The notes: generated by a model from the letters alone, not told the origin. DNA of 64,000 bases from Streptococcus downei MFe28 (GCF_900459175.1 NZ_UHFA01000002.1:930001-994000); one strand, 5' to 3'. Positions 8,733-18,318 are shown, counted from the first letter of the stretch. Numbers and translations are program-made.

Positions 8733-10865
8733 ATGGAAATTTCAACAATAAAAGTAATTGCCCAAGAACTTGGGATTAAAGCATCACAGATTCAAGCGGT
8801 TTTGGATCTAACACAAGAAGGGAACACGATTCCCTTTATCGCCCGTTATCGCAAGGAGAAAACAGGCAACCTTGATGAAGTGGCTATCAAGGCTATTATT
8901 GATAAGGATAAATCCTTGAGGGCCCTGGCTGAGCGTAAGGAAACGGTTTTGGCCAAGATTGAAGAGCAGGGTAAGCTGACGCCTGAATTGAAGCAGGCCA
9001 TCCAAACTGCTGACAAGTTGGCTGAGGTGGAAGAACTCTACCTACCCTACAAGGAAAAGCGCCGGACGAAGGCGACTCTTGCTCGTGAAGCTGGTCTGGC
9101 TGATTTAACTCGCTTAATGTTGCAGAATGTTCCTGACTTGGAAGCTCAAGCTTCTAACTTTATCAACCAAGGCTTCCCTAGCACTGATAAAGCCCTAGCG
9201 GGGGCGGTTGATATTTTGATTGAGGTCCTCTCAGAAGATAATCGCCTACGTTCTTGGACCTACAATGAAATCTGGAACTACAGCCTGCTGGTTTCCAGTC
9301 TCAAGGACCCTAGCCTAGATGATAAGCAGGTTTTCCAAATTTACTATGACTTCTCAGAAAAAGTTAAAGACCTCCAGGGCTATCGCGTTCTGGCCCTCAA
9401 TCGTGGAGAAAAACTAGGTGTGCTCAAGGTTAATTTTGAGCACCACCTAGATAAGATTATTCGCTTTTATGAGGCTCGCTTTAAAATTAGGAATGCCTAT
9501 ATTGATGAGGCTATTAGCAAGGCTGCCAAGACCAAGATTATTCCAGCCATGGAAAGACGTATCCGTAGTGAATTGACCGAAGCAGCAGAAGATGGCGCCA
9601 TCTCCCTCTTTTCTGATAATCTTCGTCACCTGCTTTTGGTCTCCCCCCTCAAGGGCAAGGTCGTGCTCGGTTTTGATCCAGCCTTTCGGACGGGGGCTAA
9701 GTTGGCTGTGGTTGATCAGACTGGGAAACTCTTGACCACTCATGTCATTTATCCTGTGGCCCCTGCTAGTCAGGCTAAGATTGTTAAGAGCAAGGAGGAG
9801 CTAGCTGAGCTTTTACGGACCTATCAGGTGGAAATCATTGCTATCGGTAATGGAACAGCCAGTCGGGAAAGTGAAGCCTTTGTTGCTGACATTTTGAAGG
9901 ATTTCCCAGAGGTTTCCTATGTTATTGTCAACGAGAGTGGAGCCTCAGTTTATTCTGCTTCCCAATTGGCTCGGCAAGAATTTCCCGATTTGACGGTTGA
10001 AAAACGCTCTGCTATTTCAATCGCTCGTCGCCTCCAAGATCCTCTGGCTGAGCTGGTCAAGATTGATCCTAAATCCATCGGAGTTGGTCAATACCAGCAT
10101 GATGTTAGTCAGAAGAAGTTGAGTGAGAATCTGGATTTTGTCGTGGAAACGGTGGTTAACCAGGTTGGGGTCAATGTCAATACGGCTAGCCCTGCCTTGC
10201 TTTCCCATGTGGCGGGTCTCAATAAGACCATTTCAGATAATATTGTGAAATTCCGCGAAGAAAAGGGCCGTTTGACTTCTAGGGCTCAGATTAGGGAAGT
10301 CCCTCGCTTGGGAGACAAGGCCTTTGAGCAGGCGGCAGGCTTCTTGCGGATTCCTAATGGCGACAATATCCTTGACAATACTGGTGTTCACCCTGAGTCC
10401 TATCCAGCTGTTCAAGAGCTCTTTAGTCGATTGGAGATTAGTCAGTTAGATGAGGATGCCCAAGAAAAATTACAAGCTCTTGATGTGGCACAAATGGCTG
10501 GAGATTTGGGCCTTGGTGCTGAAACTCTCAAAGATATCATTGCAGATTTGCTTAAGCCTGGTCGTGACCTGCGGGATGATTTTGAAGCACCGACTCTTCG
10601 CCAAGACGTCTTGGAACTCAAAGATCTAGAAGTTGGTCAGAAATTAGAAGGAACCGTCCGCAACGTGGTTGACTTTGGTGCCTTTGTTGATGTCGGTGTT
10701 CACGAGGACGGACTCATTCATATCTCAGAGATGTCCAAGAACTTTGTCAAACACCCGAGTCAGGTAGTTTCCGTTGGGGACATCGTGACGGTATGGGTTT
10801 CCAAGGTTGACCTAAACCGAGAAAAACTCAATCTATCTCTGGTGGCTCCAAGTGAATCTAACTGA
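8733..10865 (+). CDS. tex: S1 RNA-binding protein Tex (YqgF/HhH/S1)
   Basis: 710 residues from ATG 8733. Domain order: N-terminal Tex helical region ([17 protein letters not shown]), YqgF-like RNase H fold ([19 protein letters not shown]), tandem helix-hairpin-helix ([18 protein letters not shown]), and a C-terminal S1 domain ([24 protein letters not shown]). Tex is a cytosolic nucleic-acid-binding protein linked to transcription and virulence expression. In-frame codons back to 8712 overlap the -10 box. The 3' end overlaps the SprT-like gene by 14 bases, so the two are translationally linked. Confidence 0.95.
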   Translation: MEISTIKVIAQELGIKASQIQAVLDLTQEGNTIPFIARYRKEKTGNLDEVAIKAIIDKDKSLRALAERKETVLAKIEEQGKLTPELKQAIQTADKLAEVEELYLPYKEKRRTKATLAREAGLADLTRLMLQNVPDLEAQASNFINQGFPSTDKALAGAVDILIEVLSEDNRLRSWTYNEIWNYSLLVSSLKDPSLDDKQVFQIYYDFSEKVKDLQGYRVLALNRGEKLGVLKVNFEHHLDKIIRFYEARFKIRNAYIDEAISKAAKTKIIPAMERRIRSELTEAAEDGAISLFSDNLRHLLLVSPLKGKVVLGFDPAFRTGAKLAVVDQTGKLLTTHVIYPVAPASQAKIVKSKEELAELLRTYQVEIIAIGNGTASRESEAFVADILKDFPEVSYVIVNESGASVYSASQLARQEFPDLTVEKRSAISIARRLQDPLAELVKIDPKSIGVGQYQHDVSQKKLSENLDFVVETVVNQVGVNVNTASPALLSHVAGLNKTISDNIVKFREEKGRLTSRAQIREVPRLGDKAFEQAAGFLRIPNGDNILDNTGVHPESYPAVQELFSRLEISQLDEDAQEKLQALDVAQMAGDLGLGAETLKDIIADLLKPGRDLRDDFEAPTLRQDVLELKDLEVGQKLEGTVRNVVDFGAFVDVGVHEDGLIHISEMSKNFVKHPSQVVSVGDIVTVWVSKVDLNREKLNLSLVAPSESN

Positions 10866-11289
10866 TTATGTCAGACAAGTCTCACTAGAAGATTTTGGAC
10901 TAGTTTTCAAGCATGAGGCCTTTTGGAATCAGCGACTGCGGACGACAGGTGGCCGTTTCTTTCCCAAAGATGGGCACTTAGAGTTTAACCCCAAAATGTA
11001 TGAGGCTGTAGACGAGTTGACCTTTAGAAAAATCGTTCGCCACGAACTCTGCCACTACCATCTATATTATGCAGGCAGGGGTTATAAGCATGGGGATGCG
11101 GATTTTAAGGTGCTCTTGGCTGAGGTCGGTGGCCTGCGCTATGCCCCCAAGCTAGAGGTAAAGCCGCCCCGCTATCTCTATCGATGCCAGACCTGCGGTC
11201 AACTCTATCCTAGACAAAGGCGAGTCAATACCAGCAAGTTTCGCTGTGGAAAGTGCCGTGGGAAACTGGTCTTGCTTGAGTCATCCTAA
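10852..11289 (+). CDS. SprT-like zinc metalloprotein
   Basis: 145 residues starting at GTG 10852 inside the end of tex. The zinc-protease motif HELCHYH lies at residues 64-70, and a C-terminal zinc ribbon is formed by CQTCG and CGKCRG. This is the Firmicute SprT-like family (UPF0357/YdcK-type). It is usually found after tex in streptococci. The substrate is unknown; eukaryotic SprT relatives cleave DNA-protein crosslinks. Confidence 0.9.
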   Translation: MNLTDYVRQVSLEDFGLVFKHEAFWNQRLRTTGGRFFPKDGHLEFNPKMYEAVDELTFRKIVRHELCHYHLYYAGRGYKHGDADFKVLLAEVGGLRYAPKLEVKPPRYLYRCQTCGQLYPRQRRVNTSKFRCGKCRGKLVLLESS

Positions 11290-11311
11290 TTTTTTTTAGA
11301 CTAACTTTGAT

Positions 11312-11339
11312 AAATCGGCCTTAGGGCTGATTTTATTTT
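11312..11339 (+). terminator. Terminator of tex-sprT
   Basis: AATCGGCC pairs with GGCTGATT (one G-U), then TTTATTTT. Confidence 0.8.
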
Positions 11340-11352
11340 CTTCTGGCTGGGG

Positions 11353-11410
11353 TATAATAGCCCTGTAAGCTGAGGGATGCTCTGAAATAGAACAGGAATT
11401 TCAGTCATCC
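11353..11410 (+). promoter_or_regulatory. pspC promoter and leader hairpin
   Basis: TATAAT at 11353-11358. The 70-base leader contains a two-part stem, GGATG + CTGAAAT pairing with ATTTCAG + CATCC (11375-11410), about 25 bases before the ATG. Confidence 0.6.
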
Positions 11411-11435
11411 AGTCTTAGGAAGTGAGGAAACCAAG

Positions 11436-11702
11436 ATGAGTGTTTTGTATAAGAAAAGACAGGGTCGATTTTTGGCTGGGGTTCTAGCTGGACTGGCTGA
11501 TAAGTTCGGTTGGGATCTTACCTTAGCTCGCATTCTTTATGGTATTTTTACTTACTTTTCATTTGGTTTTGGTGTCTTTCTCTACATCCTCTTAGCTGTC
11601 TTGCTTCCCTACAAGGAAGATGAAGAACGTGATAAATACGGCACTGGGCCACGTCGTCGCAAGGATGCGGAAGTCATTGATGATGACAAGTGGTTCTGGT
11701 GA
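11436..11702 (+). CDS. PspC-domain membrane protein
   Basis: 88 residues. The N-terminal PspC domain (LYKKRQGRFLAGVLAGLADKFGWDLTLARILYGIFTYF) is followed by one membrane helix and an acidic, charged tail ending DDKWFW. PspC-type proteins sense or buffer envelope stress; no other psp gene is nearby. ATG follows GGAAGTGAGGAAACCAAG. It is monocistronic: its own promoter, a structured leader and a terminator. Confidence 0.9.
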   Translation: MSVLYKKRQGRFLAGVLAGLADKFGWDLTLARILYGIFTYFSFGFGVFLYILLAVLLPYKEDEERDKYGTGPRRRKDAEVIDDDKWFW

Positions 11703-11712
11703 GTCTCATTTT

Positions 11713-11743
11713 TGCCTTGGCTTGCTTAAGCTAGGGCTTTTTT
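11713..11743 (+). terminator. pspC terminator
   Basis: CCTTGGCTT pairs with AAGCTAGGG through G-U pairs, then six T. The hprK promoter starts within the T tail. Confidence 0.75.
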
Positions 11744-11744
11744 G

Positions 11745-11753
11745 TGGTATAAT
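11745..11753 (+). promoter_or_regulatory. Extended -10 promoter of the hprK operon
   Basis: TGG-TATAAT, 30 bases before the hprK ATG, with GAGAAAG as the ribosome-binding site. Confidence 0.7.
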
Positions 11754-11782
11754 GTTAGCATTAAATAGAAACGAGAAAGCCT

Positions 11783-12712
11783 ATGACAGTTACTGTTGAT
11801 ATGCTGGCCAAGAAGATAAAATTGGAGCCAGTTTATACCAGACCAGAGCTTCTAGACAAGGAAATTACGACTTCCGATATTTCCCGTCCAGGGCTGGAGT
11901 TAGCTGGTTACTTTGACTACTATTCGCCTGAACGGGTTCAGTTGATGGGGATGAAGGAGTGGTCCTATATGATGACCATGACTGCCCACAACCGCTATTC
12001 TGTCCTAAAGACCATGTTCAAATCGGAGACACCAGCCCTTATTGTCGCTCGGGACTTGGAAATACCTGAGGAGATGATTAAGGCGGCCAAGGAAGGGGAT
12101 ACGCCGATTTTTCAGGCTCATCAGGCAACCTCCAGTGTCTCTGGTGAAATTTCCTGGTACCTCAATTCCTGTCTGGCAGAGCGGACCAGTGTCCATGGTG
12201 TCTTGATTGATATCTATGGCATGGGCGTGCTGATTCAGGGGGACTCTGGTATTGGTAAGAGCGAAACTGGTCTCGAGTTGGTCAAGCGGGGGCACCGCCT
12301 GGTTGCGGATGACCGTGTGGATATTTATGCTAAGGATGAAGAGACCCTCTGGGGAGAGCCAGCTGAGATTCTTCGCCACCTCTTAGAAATCCGTGGAGTT
12401 GGTATCATTGATGTTATGAGTCTTTATGGCGCCAGTGCTGTTCGGAATTCATCTCAGGTACAGCTTTCTATTTATTTGGAAAACTTCGAACAGGGCAAGG
12501 AATTCGACCGTCTGGGTAATGGCAATGAAGAAATCGAATTGCAGGGAGTAAGGATTCCTCGAATTCGCATTCCGGTCAAGACTGGTCGAAATGTCTCCGT
12601 CGTTATCGAAGCGGCAGCCATGAACCATCGGGCAAAGCAGATGGGCTTTGATGCCACCAAGACCTTTGAGGACCGCCTGACCAATCTGATTTCAGAAAAT
12701 GGTGCAGATTGA
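11783..12712 (+). CDS. hprK: HPr kinase/phosphorylase
   Basis: 309 residues, the standard length. Walker A GDSGIGKS at residues 153-160, the HprK signature around [15 protein letters not shown], and the DDRVDI catalytic stretch after the P-loop. HprK phosphorylates HPr on Ser46 when glycolytic intermediates are abundant, creating the CcpA co-repressor; it reverses the reaction when Pi is high. It is the first gene of an operon: its TGA overlaps the lgt ATG by one base. Confidence 0.98.
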   Translation: MTVTVDMLAKKIKLEPVYTRPELLDKEITTSDISRPGLELAGYFDYYSPERVQLMGMKEWSYMMTMTAHNRYSVLKTMFKSETPALIVARDLEIPEEMIKAAKEGDTPIFQAHQATSSVSGEISWYLNSCLAERTSVHGVLIDIYGMGVLIQGDSGIGKSETGLELVKRGHRLVADDRVDIYAKDEETLWGEPAEILRHLLEIRGVGIIDVMSLYGASAVRNSSQVQLSIYLENFEQGKEFDRLGNGNEEIELQGVRIPRIRIPVKTGRNVSVVIEAAAMNHRAKQMGFDATKTFEDRLTNLISENGAD

Positions 12713-13506
12713 TGGCAGCACTTAATCCCATTGCCTTTCGATTCGGCCCACTAGAGATTCATTGGTATGCCATTTGTATCGTAACAGGGATGGTCTTGGC
12801 TGTCTGGCTGGCTATAAAAGAAGCACCTCGTAAAGGCATGACATCAGATGACATTATGGATTTCATCCTCTTAGCCTTTCCTATTGCGATTCTTGGTGCC
12901 CGACTCTACTATGTCGTCTTTCAGTGGTTCTATTACAGCCAGCACCCAGATGAGATTATTGCCATCTGGAATGGTGGTATCGCCATCTACGGTGCTCTCT
13001 TAGCTGGTGCTCTAGTACTTTTGGTTTTTTCCTATCGGCGTAAAATCAATGCCTATGACTTTCTGGATATCGCAGCACCGGGAGTTATGCTGGCTCAGAG
13101 TTTTGGACGTTGGGGAAATTTCTTCAACCAGGAGGCTTATGGCAAGGCAGTTGCTCAACTCAACTATCTGCCAAAATTTATTCGAGACCAGATGTATATT
13201 GAAGGGAGCTATCGGGTACCAACTTTTCTGTATGAATCCCTTTGGAATCTCTTAGGGTTTGCCATCATTATCAGCCTGCGCCATCGTCAAGGACTTTTAA
13301 AACGTGGTGAGGTAGCCTGGTTTTATCTGGTATGGTATGGTTGCGGTCGTTTTGTCATTGAAGGCTTGCGAACGGACAGTCTGATGTTAGGAAGCCTGCG
13401 AGTTTCCCAATGGTTGTCCTTAGTCCTAGTTATCCTGGGACTAGTCATGACCTATTATGGCCGAAAGAAGGCTGGTCAACCCGATTATCAACAAGTGAAG
13501 AATTAA
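12712..13506 (+). CDS. lgt: Prolipoprotein diacylglyceryl transferase
   Basis: 264 residues from ATG 12712 (a TTG at 12709 is also in frame). About seven membrane helices. The signature [13 protein letters not shown] and the [13 protein letters not shown] segment hold the residues that bind phosphatidylglycerol. Lgt adds diacylglycerol to the lipobox cysteine, a step required for the lipoproteins encoded in this window. The TGATG overlap couples it to hprK, the usual streptococcal arrangement. Confidence 0.97.
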   Translation: MAALNPIAFRFGPLEIHWYAICIVTGMVLAVWLAIKEAPRKGMTSDDIMDFILLAFPIAILGARLYYVVFQWFYYSQHPDEIIAIWNGGIAIYGALLAGALVLLVFSYRRKINAYDFLDIAAPGVMLAQSFGRWGNFFNQEAYGKAVAQLNYLPKFIRDQMYIEGSYRVPTFLYESLWNLLGFAIIISLRHRQGLLKRGEVAWFYLVWYGCGRFVIEGLRTDSLMLGSLRVSQWLSLVLVILGLVMTYYGRKKAGQPDYQQVKN

Positions 13507-13540
13507 ATACGAATAAGTAGGAGAAAAATAGGAGTAAAAA

Positions 13541-13942
13541 ATGGTAGGATATGCAATGTTAATTATCGCCCTGGCCTTTGTAGCCTTGGTCATCTATTTG
13601 GCCATCGTTTTACATAAGGTAGCAGGGACAGTTGATGAAACGAAACGGACTCTGACGGTTCTGACAGCAGATGTGGATGTTACCCTTCATCAGACCAATG
13701 ATTTAATTGCCAAGGCCAATGTTTTGGTAGATGATATCAACGGTAAGGTGGCGACTATTGATCCACTCTTTGATGCCGTGGCAGACCTATCCCTAAGCGT
13801 GTCTGATCTTAACAATCAGGCCCGAGTCTTGGGCAAGAAGGCCAGCAATGTCGGTTCTAATGTAGCCAAGGCCGGGACAGCAGCGACAGCCCTTCGCTTT
13901 GCTAGCAAGTTATTTAAGAGTCGAAAGAAGGAGGAAGAATAA
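13541..13942 (+). CDS. DUF948 family membrane protein
   Basis: 133 residues. One N-terminal membrane helix (residues 3-25) is followed by a long amphipathic coiled-coil region with VDETKRTLTVLTADVDVTLHQ and a basic C-terminus. This is the DUF948 family, which pairs with YtxH-like proteins in Firmicutes; its role is general stress or envelope, not defined. ATG follows AGGAGTAAAAA. Its stop overlaps the next ATG by one base. Confidence 0.9.
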   Translation: MVGYAMLIIALAFVALVIYLAIVLHKVAGTVDETKRTLTVLTADVDVTLHQTNDLIAKANVLVDDINGKVATIDPLFDAVADLSLSVSDLNNQARVLGKKASNVGSNVAKAGTAATALRFASKLFKSRKKEEE

Positions 13943-14361
13943 TGGGAAAATTTTTAAAAACCTTGGTTTCTAGTGCCGCTGTTGGTGCGGCAGTTGGTTA
14001 TTTCCTGACCACCAAAAAGGGAAAGGAATTAAAGGATAAGGCTTTAGATTTTGCTAATGACTACAAGGAAAATCCTGAGGCCTATAATCAAGCTGCCAAA
14101 GAAAAGGCCAGTCAGTACAAGGATGTGGCGGTTAACACTTTTAATGATTATAAGGAAAAATTTGAAACAGGCGAGTTGACCAAGGAAGACGTCCTAGATG
14201 TTGCCAAGGAAAAGGCCGTCCAGGCAACTGAATTTGCCAACGACCAAGTCGTCGCCTTCCGTGACAAGATTGCCAAGGCTAAAGCTGCCTCAGCGACCGA
14301 AACCAGGGCTGAGGTAGATGACATTGTGATTGACTACCCTGACCAAACAACTGAAGAATAA
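13942..14361 (+). CDS. YtxH-like protein
   Basis: 139 residues. A short hydrophobic N-terminus (LVSSAAVGAAVGYFLTT) is followed by a highly charged Lys/Glu/Asp/Ala helix-rich tail. This fits the YtxH (general stress, DUF883-like) family. It is the last gene of the hprK-lgt-DUF948-ytxH operon. Function is not known beyond stress association in bacilli. Confidence 0.85.
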   Translation: MGKFLKTLVSSAAVGAAVGYFLTTKKGKELKDKALDFANDYKENPEAYNQAAKEKASQYKDVAVNTFNDYKEKFETGELTKEDVLDVAKEKAVQATEFANDQVVAFRDKIAKAKAASATETRAEVDDIVIDYPDQTTEE

Positions 14362-14371
14362 GAAAAATAAG

Positions 14372-14634
14372 GTGAGAGTGGGACAGAAATCAGTATTTCG
14401 GAGAAATTGATTTACCTCACTCTTTAATTTCAAGGTTCGGAAAGAAATAGTCTGGGGATAGACTATTTCTTTCCCACCTCCGCACAGTTGATTAGGATGG
14501 CTGCTATCTCTTGCATAGCAAGGGATAAGGACCTCACCGCCACTTCGTTGGTATGTGATTGGTTAAATGCTAAAGCATAAAGCTAATCATCACAAATCAA
14601 CCACTGCGTCAAGCGTTTAATACGGCATAAAAAT
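14372..14634. repeat. GGGACA intergenic repeat element with several hairpins
   Basis: Opens GTGGGACAGAAATC and closes AAATCAACCACTGCGTCAA, as at 3785-3857 but longer. Inside: GGAAAGAAATAGTCT pairing with AGACTATTTCTTTCC, a TATCTCTTGC / GCAAGGGATA hairpin, and GATTGG..ATGC / GCAT..CTAATC. No coding frame. Confidence 0.65.
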
Positions 14635-14679
14635 AAGATGAAGCTGAGACATCCTGTCCCAGCTTCATCTTGTTTTTTT
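14635..14679 (+). terminator. Terminator of the hprK operon
   Basis: AAGATGAAGCTG..GACA pairs with TGTC..CAGCTTCATCTT and runs into seven T: one of the strongest stems in the window. Confidence 0.85.
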
Positions 14680-14755
14680 ATTCTCAATTGAAAGTAAAAT
14701 GAGAATAAGGCGACTATTTTGATTCTTTTAAATTTTGTTAAAAAGGCTAACTGGT

Positions 14756-14773
14756 AATGAAAGGGCTTTCATT
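14756..14773. promoter_or_regulatory. Operator-like palindrome before a lipoprotein gene
   Basis: AATGAAAG-GG-CTTTCATT, a perfect 8-bp inverted repeat with a 2-base centre, 54 bases before the lipoprotein ATG and overlapping the expected promoter. The binding protein is unknown. Confidence 0.4.
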
Positions 14774-14826
14774 TTATGTTAAACTTAGGTTATTGGAACT
14801 AGCTCAACTGGAAGGAGGACGATTTG

Positions 14827-15630
14827 ATGAAAAAGTCTAAAAAAATTGCCATTCTTATATTCCTTAGTCTCCTATTTTTAGGAGCCTGTCATAGCAAGCT
14901 GACCAATAAGCAAAAAACTGATCAGAATATGACGGTTAGTCAGTTGATAAAAAAGGCTAAGACAGCAAATAAGAAGGTTGAAACGGTTCATTTTGATATG
15001 TCTCTAGTGACCAATTCTCTTGGAAAGAAAAAGAGTCAGACCATGAAGGCCGACCTTGATTATGGTAAGGCGTCTGATAATCTGGAGAAGGTGAGTGGAG
15101 AAATTAAAACTATACAGGGAGGCGCAAGCAATTATCAAGAGTTTATCCTACCAGGTGATGGAGCTTATTTTAGAGATGACAAAGGAGCAAGTTGGACCTA
15201 TAAAGATTTGACCGATTACGATGTTGACCCAGATTACTTTGACTTTCTGGACATTGTTTATTCTATGAAGGATGACCTCAAGCTAAAAGATGATGGCGAC
15301 AATTATACTGTGGAGCTCAAGAGCCAAAATGTGGATTTATTGTCCCTCTTTGAAGATGAGTTAAACTTATCCCTCACAGGTTATAGTCAGTCAAGTATGA
15401 AGAAAACCTTTGATAAGGAGAATTTTCGGCTGAAAGCCTTTGAGCTTAAAATGGTCAGCAAGTCACGGAGGAGCCGAATATCCATTGAGGTTGAGTCTAA
15501 GTATTCTAAATGGAATAAGGTTAGCCAATCTAAATTCGATGCCCCTAGCGATGTCAGTGATGATACACCTGATAGTAGTGATGCTTCTAATAATATCAAT
15601 GATAATCAAGAATTTTCCGATGTTAGTTAA
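14827..15630 (+). CDS. Secreted lipoprotein, DUF6612/LolA-like
   Basis: 267 residues from ATG 14827 after AAGGAGGACGATTTG. Lipobox FLGAC (Cys21). The mature part begins with a Lys-rich linker and a domain reminiscent of DUF6612/LppX-type beta-sandwich lipoproteins: repeated short strands such as VHFDMSLVTNSLGKKK and NYQEFILPGDGAYFRD. The C-terminus is Asp/Ser-rich. Its substrate is unknown. The palindrome at 14756-14773 suggests a dedicated regulator. Confidence 0.75.
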   Translation: MKKSKKIAILIFLSLLFLGACHSKLTNKQKTDQNMTVSQLIKKAKTANKKVETVHFDMSLVTNSLGKKKSQTMKADLDYGKASDNLEKVSGEIKTIQGGASNYQEFILPGDGAYFRDDKGASWTYKDLTDYDVDPDYFDFLDIVYSMKDDLKLKDDGDNYTVELKSQNVDLLSLFEDELNLSLTGYSQSSMKKTFDKENFRLKAFELKMVSKSRRSRISIEVESKYSKWNKVSQSKFDAPSDVSDDTPDSSDASNNINDNQEFSDVS

Positions 15631-15685
15631 CAGTCGCCTCGGAAAGTATCAAATTTGATTTTAAGCAAGTAAAATTTCCGATAAA

Positions 15686-15716
15686 AAAATAGTCCGATTC
15701 ATGAATCGGGCTATTT
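15686..15716. terminator. Bidirectional terminator
   Basis: AAATAGTCCGATTC pairs with ATCGGGCTATTT between convergent genes. The 3' arm overlaps the stop of the DUF3270 gene. Confidence 0.8.
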
Positions 15717-16019
15717 CTTCTTCATAGATAGAATAAAGGTTGAGATGGTCGATGTAATTGCAATACCTAGTAGAACAGCCAGACTGAAAGCTACTAGTGT
15801 TCCCATCCCCATGGTTAAAAAGAGGAAGGTTAGAAGGACTGAAGAGATAGAAAAGAGAGCAATTCGTGCGAAAAATAGAAGTTCTCGTAATTTAGCGCTC
15901 TGTGTATCGACTTGGTAAAATTCTTGATATTTTGGTTGGTTTTGTTTGCTTTGATTGGATTGGTTTTGTGATTCTTGATTAGGGTAATAATCAAAATCAT
16001 CTTGGCGTTGGGCTACCAT
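15711..16019 (-). CDS. DUF3270 family membrane protein
   Basis: 102 residues. A polar, Gln/Asn-rich N-terminus (repeats of QNQ/QSNQ) precedes the family core KYQEFYQVDTQSAKLREL and two membrane helices. DUF3270 is a streptococcal family with no known function. ATG follows AAAGGAGAAAGCT. Convergent with the lipoprotein gene, sharing its terminator. Confidence 0.8.
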   Translation of the reverse strand: MVAQRQDDFDYYPNQESQNQSNQSKQNQPKYQEFYQVDTQSAKLRELLFFARIALFSISSVLLTFLFLTMGMGTLVAFSLAVLLGIAITSTISTFILSMKKK

Positions 16020-16201
16020 AGCTTTCTCCTTTCCACTGGAGTAGTGGTGTAACCTTGTTACTTAGGTAACATTCTATCATAAATTATTAAAATTGTCATA
16101 GAAATTTGGTTGGATTGTCCTAGGCTTAAGCTTGCTTTAACAAGGAAAAAGAGAAGGACAGGATTATAAATTCAAAACCTCCCAGATTTTCTTAGAAAAT
16201 T

Positions 16202-16210
16202 TGATATAAT
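16202..16210 (+). promoter_or_regulatory. Extended -10 promoter of the U32 gene
   Basis: TGA-TATAAT, nine bases before the ATG, leaving about 0-3 bases of leader and no ribosome-binding site of usual spacing. Confidence 0.55.
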
Positions 16211-16219
16211 AATAAGGCT

Positions 16220-17149
16220 ATGGAAAAAATTATTATTACTGCAACGGCAGAGAGCTTGGAGCAGGCTGAGGCCCTAGTGAAAATCGGTGTGGATCGGATT
16301 TATGTGGGTGATAAGGCCTTTGGCCTTCGCCTACCCAAGACCTTCTCTGATAAGGATTTACGAAAAATTGCCCAGCTGGTTCATGAAGCTGGTAAGGAAA
16401 TGACAGTCGCTGTCAATGCTCTTATGCACCAAGGGATGATGGATGCTCTGCCAGCATACCTTGATTTTCTGGAAGAATTTGGGGCTGATTATATCACAGT
16501 TGGTGATGCCGGGGTCATCTATATCTGTCAAAGAGATCAGCGCCCCTTTAAGTTGATTTATGATGCTTCAACCATGGTGACTTCGAGTCGCCAGGTCAAT
16601 TTCTGGGGCAAGACAGGGGGCGTTTCAGAAGCTGTTTTGGCTAGGGAAATCCCTTCGGCGGAACTCTTTAAGATGTCGGAAAATCTGGAAATCCCTGCTG
16701 AAATTTTGGTTTATGGTGCTAGCGTTATCCACCATTCCAAGCGTCCTCTTTTGCAAAATTACTACAATTTCACCCACATTGATGATGAAAAAACACGGCA
16801 ACGGGATCTCTTTTTGGCAGAACCTAGTGATAAGGATTCCCACTACTCTATCTATGAGGATAACCACGGGACTCATATTTTCGCCAACAATGATATTGAC
16901 TTGATGATCAAGTTATCTGAACTGGTGGAACATGGCTACAATCATTGGAAGCTGGATGGCATCTATTGTCCTGGTGAGAATTTTACGAAGATTGTAGACT
17001 ACTTTATCAAAGCCAGAGATTTATTAGAAGCTGGTCAATGGTCCAGCGACCAGGCCTATCTTTTCGATGAAGAAATCCGTAAGCTCCACCCTGCCAATCG
17101 GGATTTGGACACTGGTTTCTACGACTTTGATCCAGACTTAGTTAAATAG
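16220..17149 (+). CDS. Peptidase U32 family protein (short paralogue, TrhP1/YrrN-like)
   Basis: 309 residues. The U32 TIM-barrel opens with ITATAESLEQAEALVKIGVDRIYVGDKAFGLR and carries the family segment LFKMSENLEIPAEILVYGA. In B. subtilis the paired U32 proteins TrhP1/TrhP2 act in prephenate-dependent hydroxylation of tRNA U34. Streptococci usually encode a second, longer U32 gene beside this one; here plsC follows after 136 bases and no partner is in the window. Confidence 0.88.
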   Translation: MEKIIITATAESLEQAEALVKIGVDRIYVGDKAFGLRLPKTFSDKDLRKIAQLVHEAGKEMTVAVNALMHQGMMDALPAYLDFLEEFGADYITVGDAGVIYICQRDQRPFKLIYDASTMVTSSRQVNFWGKTGGVSEAVLAREIPSAELFKMSENLEIPAEILVYGASVIHHSKRPLLQNYYNFTHIDDEKTRQRDLFLAEPSDKDSHYSIYEDNHGTHIFANNDIDLMIKLSELVEHGYNHWKLDGIYCPGENFTKIVDYFIKARDLLEAGQWSSDQAYLFDEEIRKLHPANRDLDTGFYDFDPDLVK

Positions 17150-17285
17150 ATACGAAAAGGATATGAAGACGTGAGTGATTTTTGGGATTCTTATCGAATT
17201 TCTTGAATGAAACCTAAGGAGATCTATAGTCGACTTGTGTGACTAGAGAGGCTTCTTAAATCACTTATGATAATAGGAGGTTGAC

Positions 17286-18026
17286 ATGTTTTACGCATAT
17301 TTACGCTGGTTGGTTTCTTTCCTAGTTTGGGTGGTCAACGGCAATGCCCACTACCATAATCGCGAAAACCTACTAGACCCTAAGGAAAATTATATTTTAG
17401 TGGCCCCCCATCGGACCTGGTGGGATCCCATTTACCTGGCCTTTGCGACCAAGCCCAAGCAGTTCATTTTTATGGCCAAGAAGGAACTCTTTAATAATCG
17501 CATATTTGGCTGGTGGATTCGCATGTGTGGTTCCTTCCCAATTGATCGGGATAATCCTAGTCAGGAAGCCATCAAGTACCCTGTTAAGATGCTCAAGAAG
17601 AGCCAACGGTCTTTGATTATGTTTCCAAGTGGTAGTCGACACTCAACGGATGTCAAGGGTGGTGTCGCGGTTATTGCCAAGATGGCCAAGGTTAAGATTC
17701 AGCCAGTCGTTTATGGTGGTCCGAGAAAATTCTCAGGTCTTCTCAAGGGGGAAAGAATTGATATGAACTTTGGGCCAGCCATTGATGTCTCAGATATTAA
17801 GCGTCTCAATGACCAAGGGATTGAAACGGTTGCTAAAAGGGTTCATGATGCATTTGACCAGCTAGATGAGCAAAATGAGACCTACAATAATCATAAGAAG
17901 CTCAATCCCCTGACCTATATCTATCGGATTCCTCTGGGCCTCATTGCCTTTATTCTCGTTCTTTTGACCATGGCCTTCAGTTATGTTGCCAGCTTTGTCT
18001 GGACACCAGAAAAACACCTTAAATAA
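17286..18026 (+). CDS. plsC: 1-acyl-sn-glycerol-3-phosphate acyltransferase
   Basis: 246 residues. Acyltransferase motif I HRTWWD (H-x4-D) near residue 43, the glycerol-phosphate motif FPSGSR near residue 117, and membrane helices at both ends (one near the N-terminus, one at residues 212-236). It makes phosphatidic acid at the cytosolic membrane face. ATG follows ATAGGAGGTTGAC. Its position before comEA is the common streptococcal order, but a BOX-like repeat and a terminator separate the two here. Confidence 0.93.
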   Translation: MFYAYLRWLVSFLVWVVNGNAHYHNRENLLDPKENYILVAPHRTWWDPIYLAFATKPKQFIFMAKKELFNNRIFGWWIRMCGSFPIDRDNPSQEAIKYPVKMLKKSQRSLIMFPSGSRHSTDVKGGVAVIAKMAKVKIQPVVYGGPRKFSGLLKGERIDMNFGPAIDVSDIKRLNDQGIETVAKRVHDAFDQLDEQNETYNNHKKLNPLTYIYRIPLGLIAFILVLLTMAFSYVASFVWTPEKHLK

Positions 18027-18034
18027 GGGCTATT

Positions 18035-18258
18035 ATACTCAATAAAAATCAATCTAGCCAAGGCAACGAACTGCAGGCAGTACTTGGGTACGGCAAAGTG
18101 AGTTAACGATGCAACACGAGGGATAAACTGTCGTTGCCACAGTTTAAACAGAGTTAGCCAGGGATATAGAAAACTACGATTGTAGTTTTCGTAGTCACTC
18201 TAATGAGAAATCATAGAGTGACTTTATCCGTGGGATAATTTTGATTTTTGAAGAGTAT
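18035..18258 (-). repeat. BOX-like hairpin-mosaic repeat, 224 bp
   Basis: Ends ATACTCAATAAAAATC and GATTTTTGAAGAGTAT; core GTACGGCAAAGTGAGTTAACG. Hairpin modules include GAAAACTAC / GTAGTTTTC and GTCACTCTA / TAGAGTGAC. It lies just after the plsC stop. Strand is given relative to the 27022 copy. Confidence 0.85.
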
Positions 18259-18318
18259 TAGTCTGGAACCTTTGGACTAGCTCCCTAATTTCCAAGTCTT
18301 ATAGAATAAGTTGATGAT

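Noticed and set aside
13508..13515. Exact TACGAATA (cin-box) before the DUF948 gene
   Set aside because: No T-rich stretch upstream and the gene is inside the hprK operon; probably chance.
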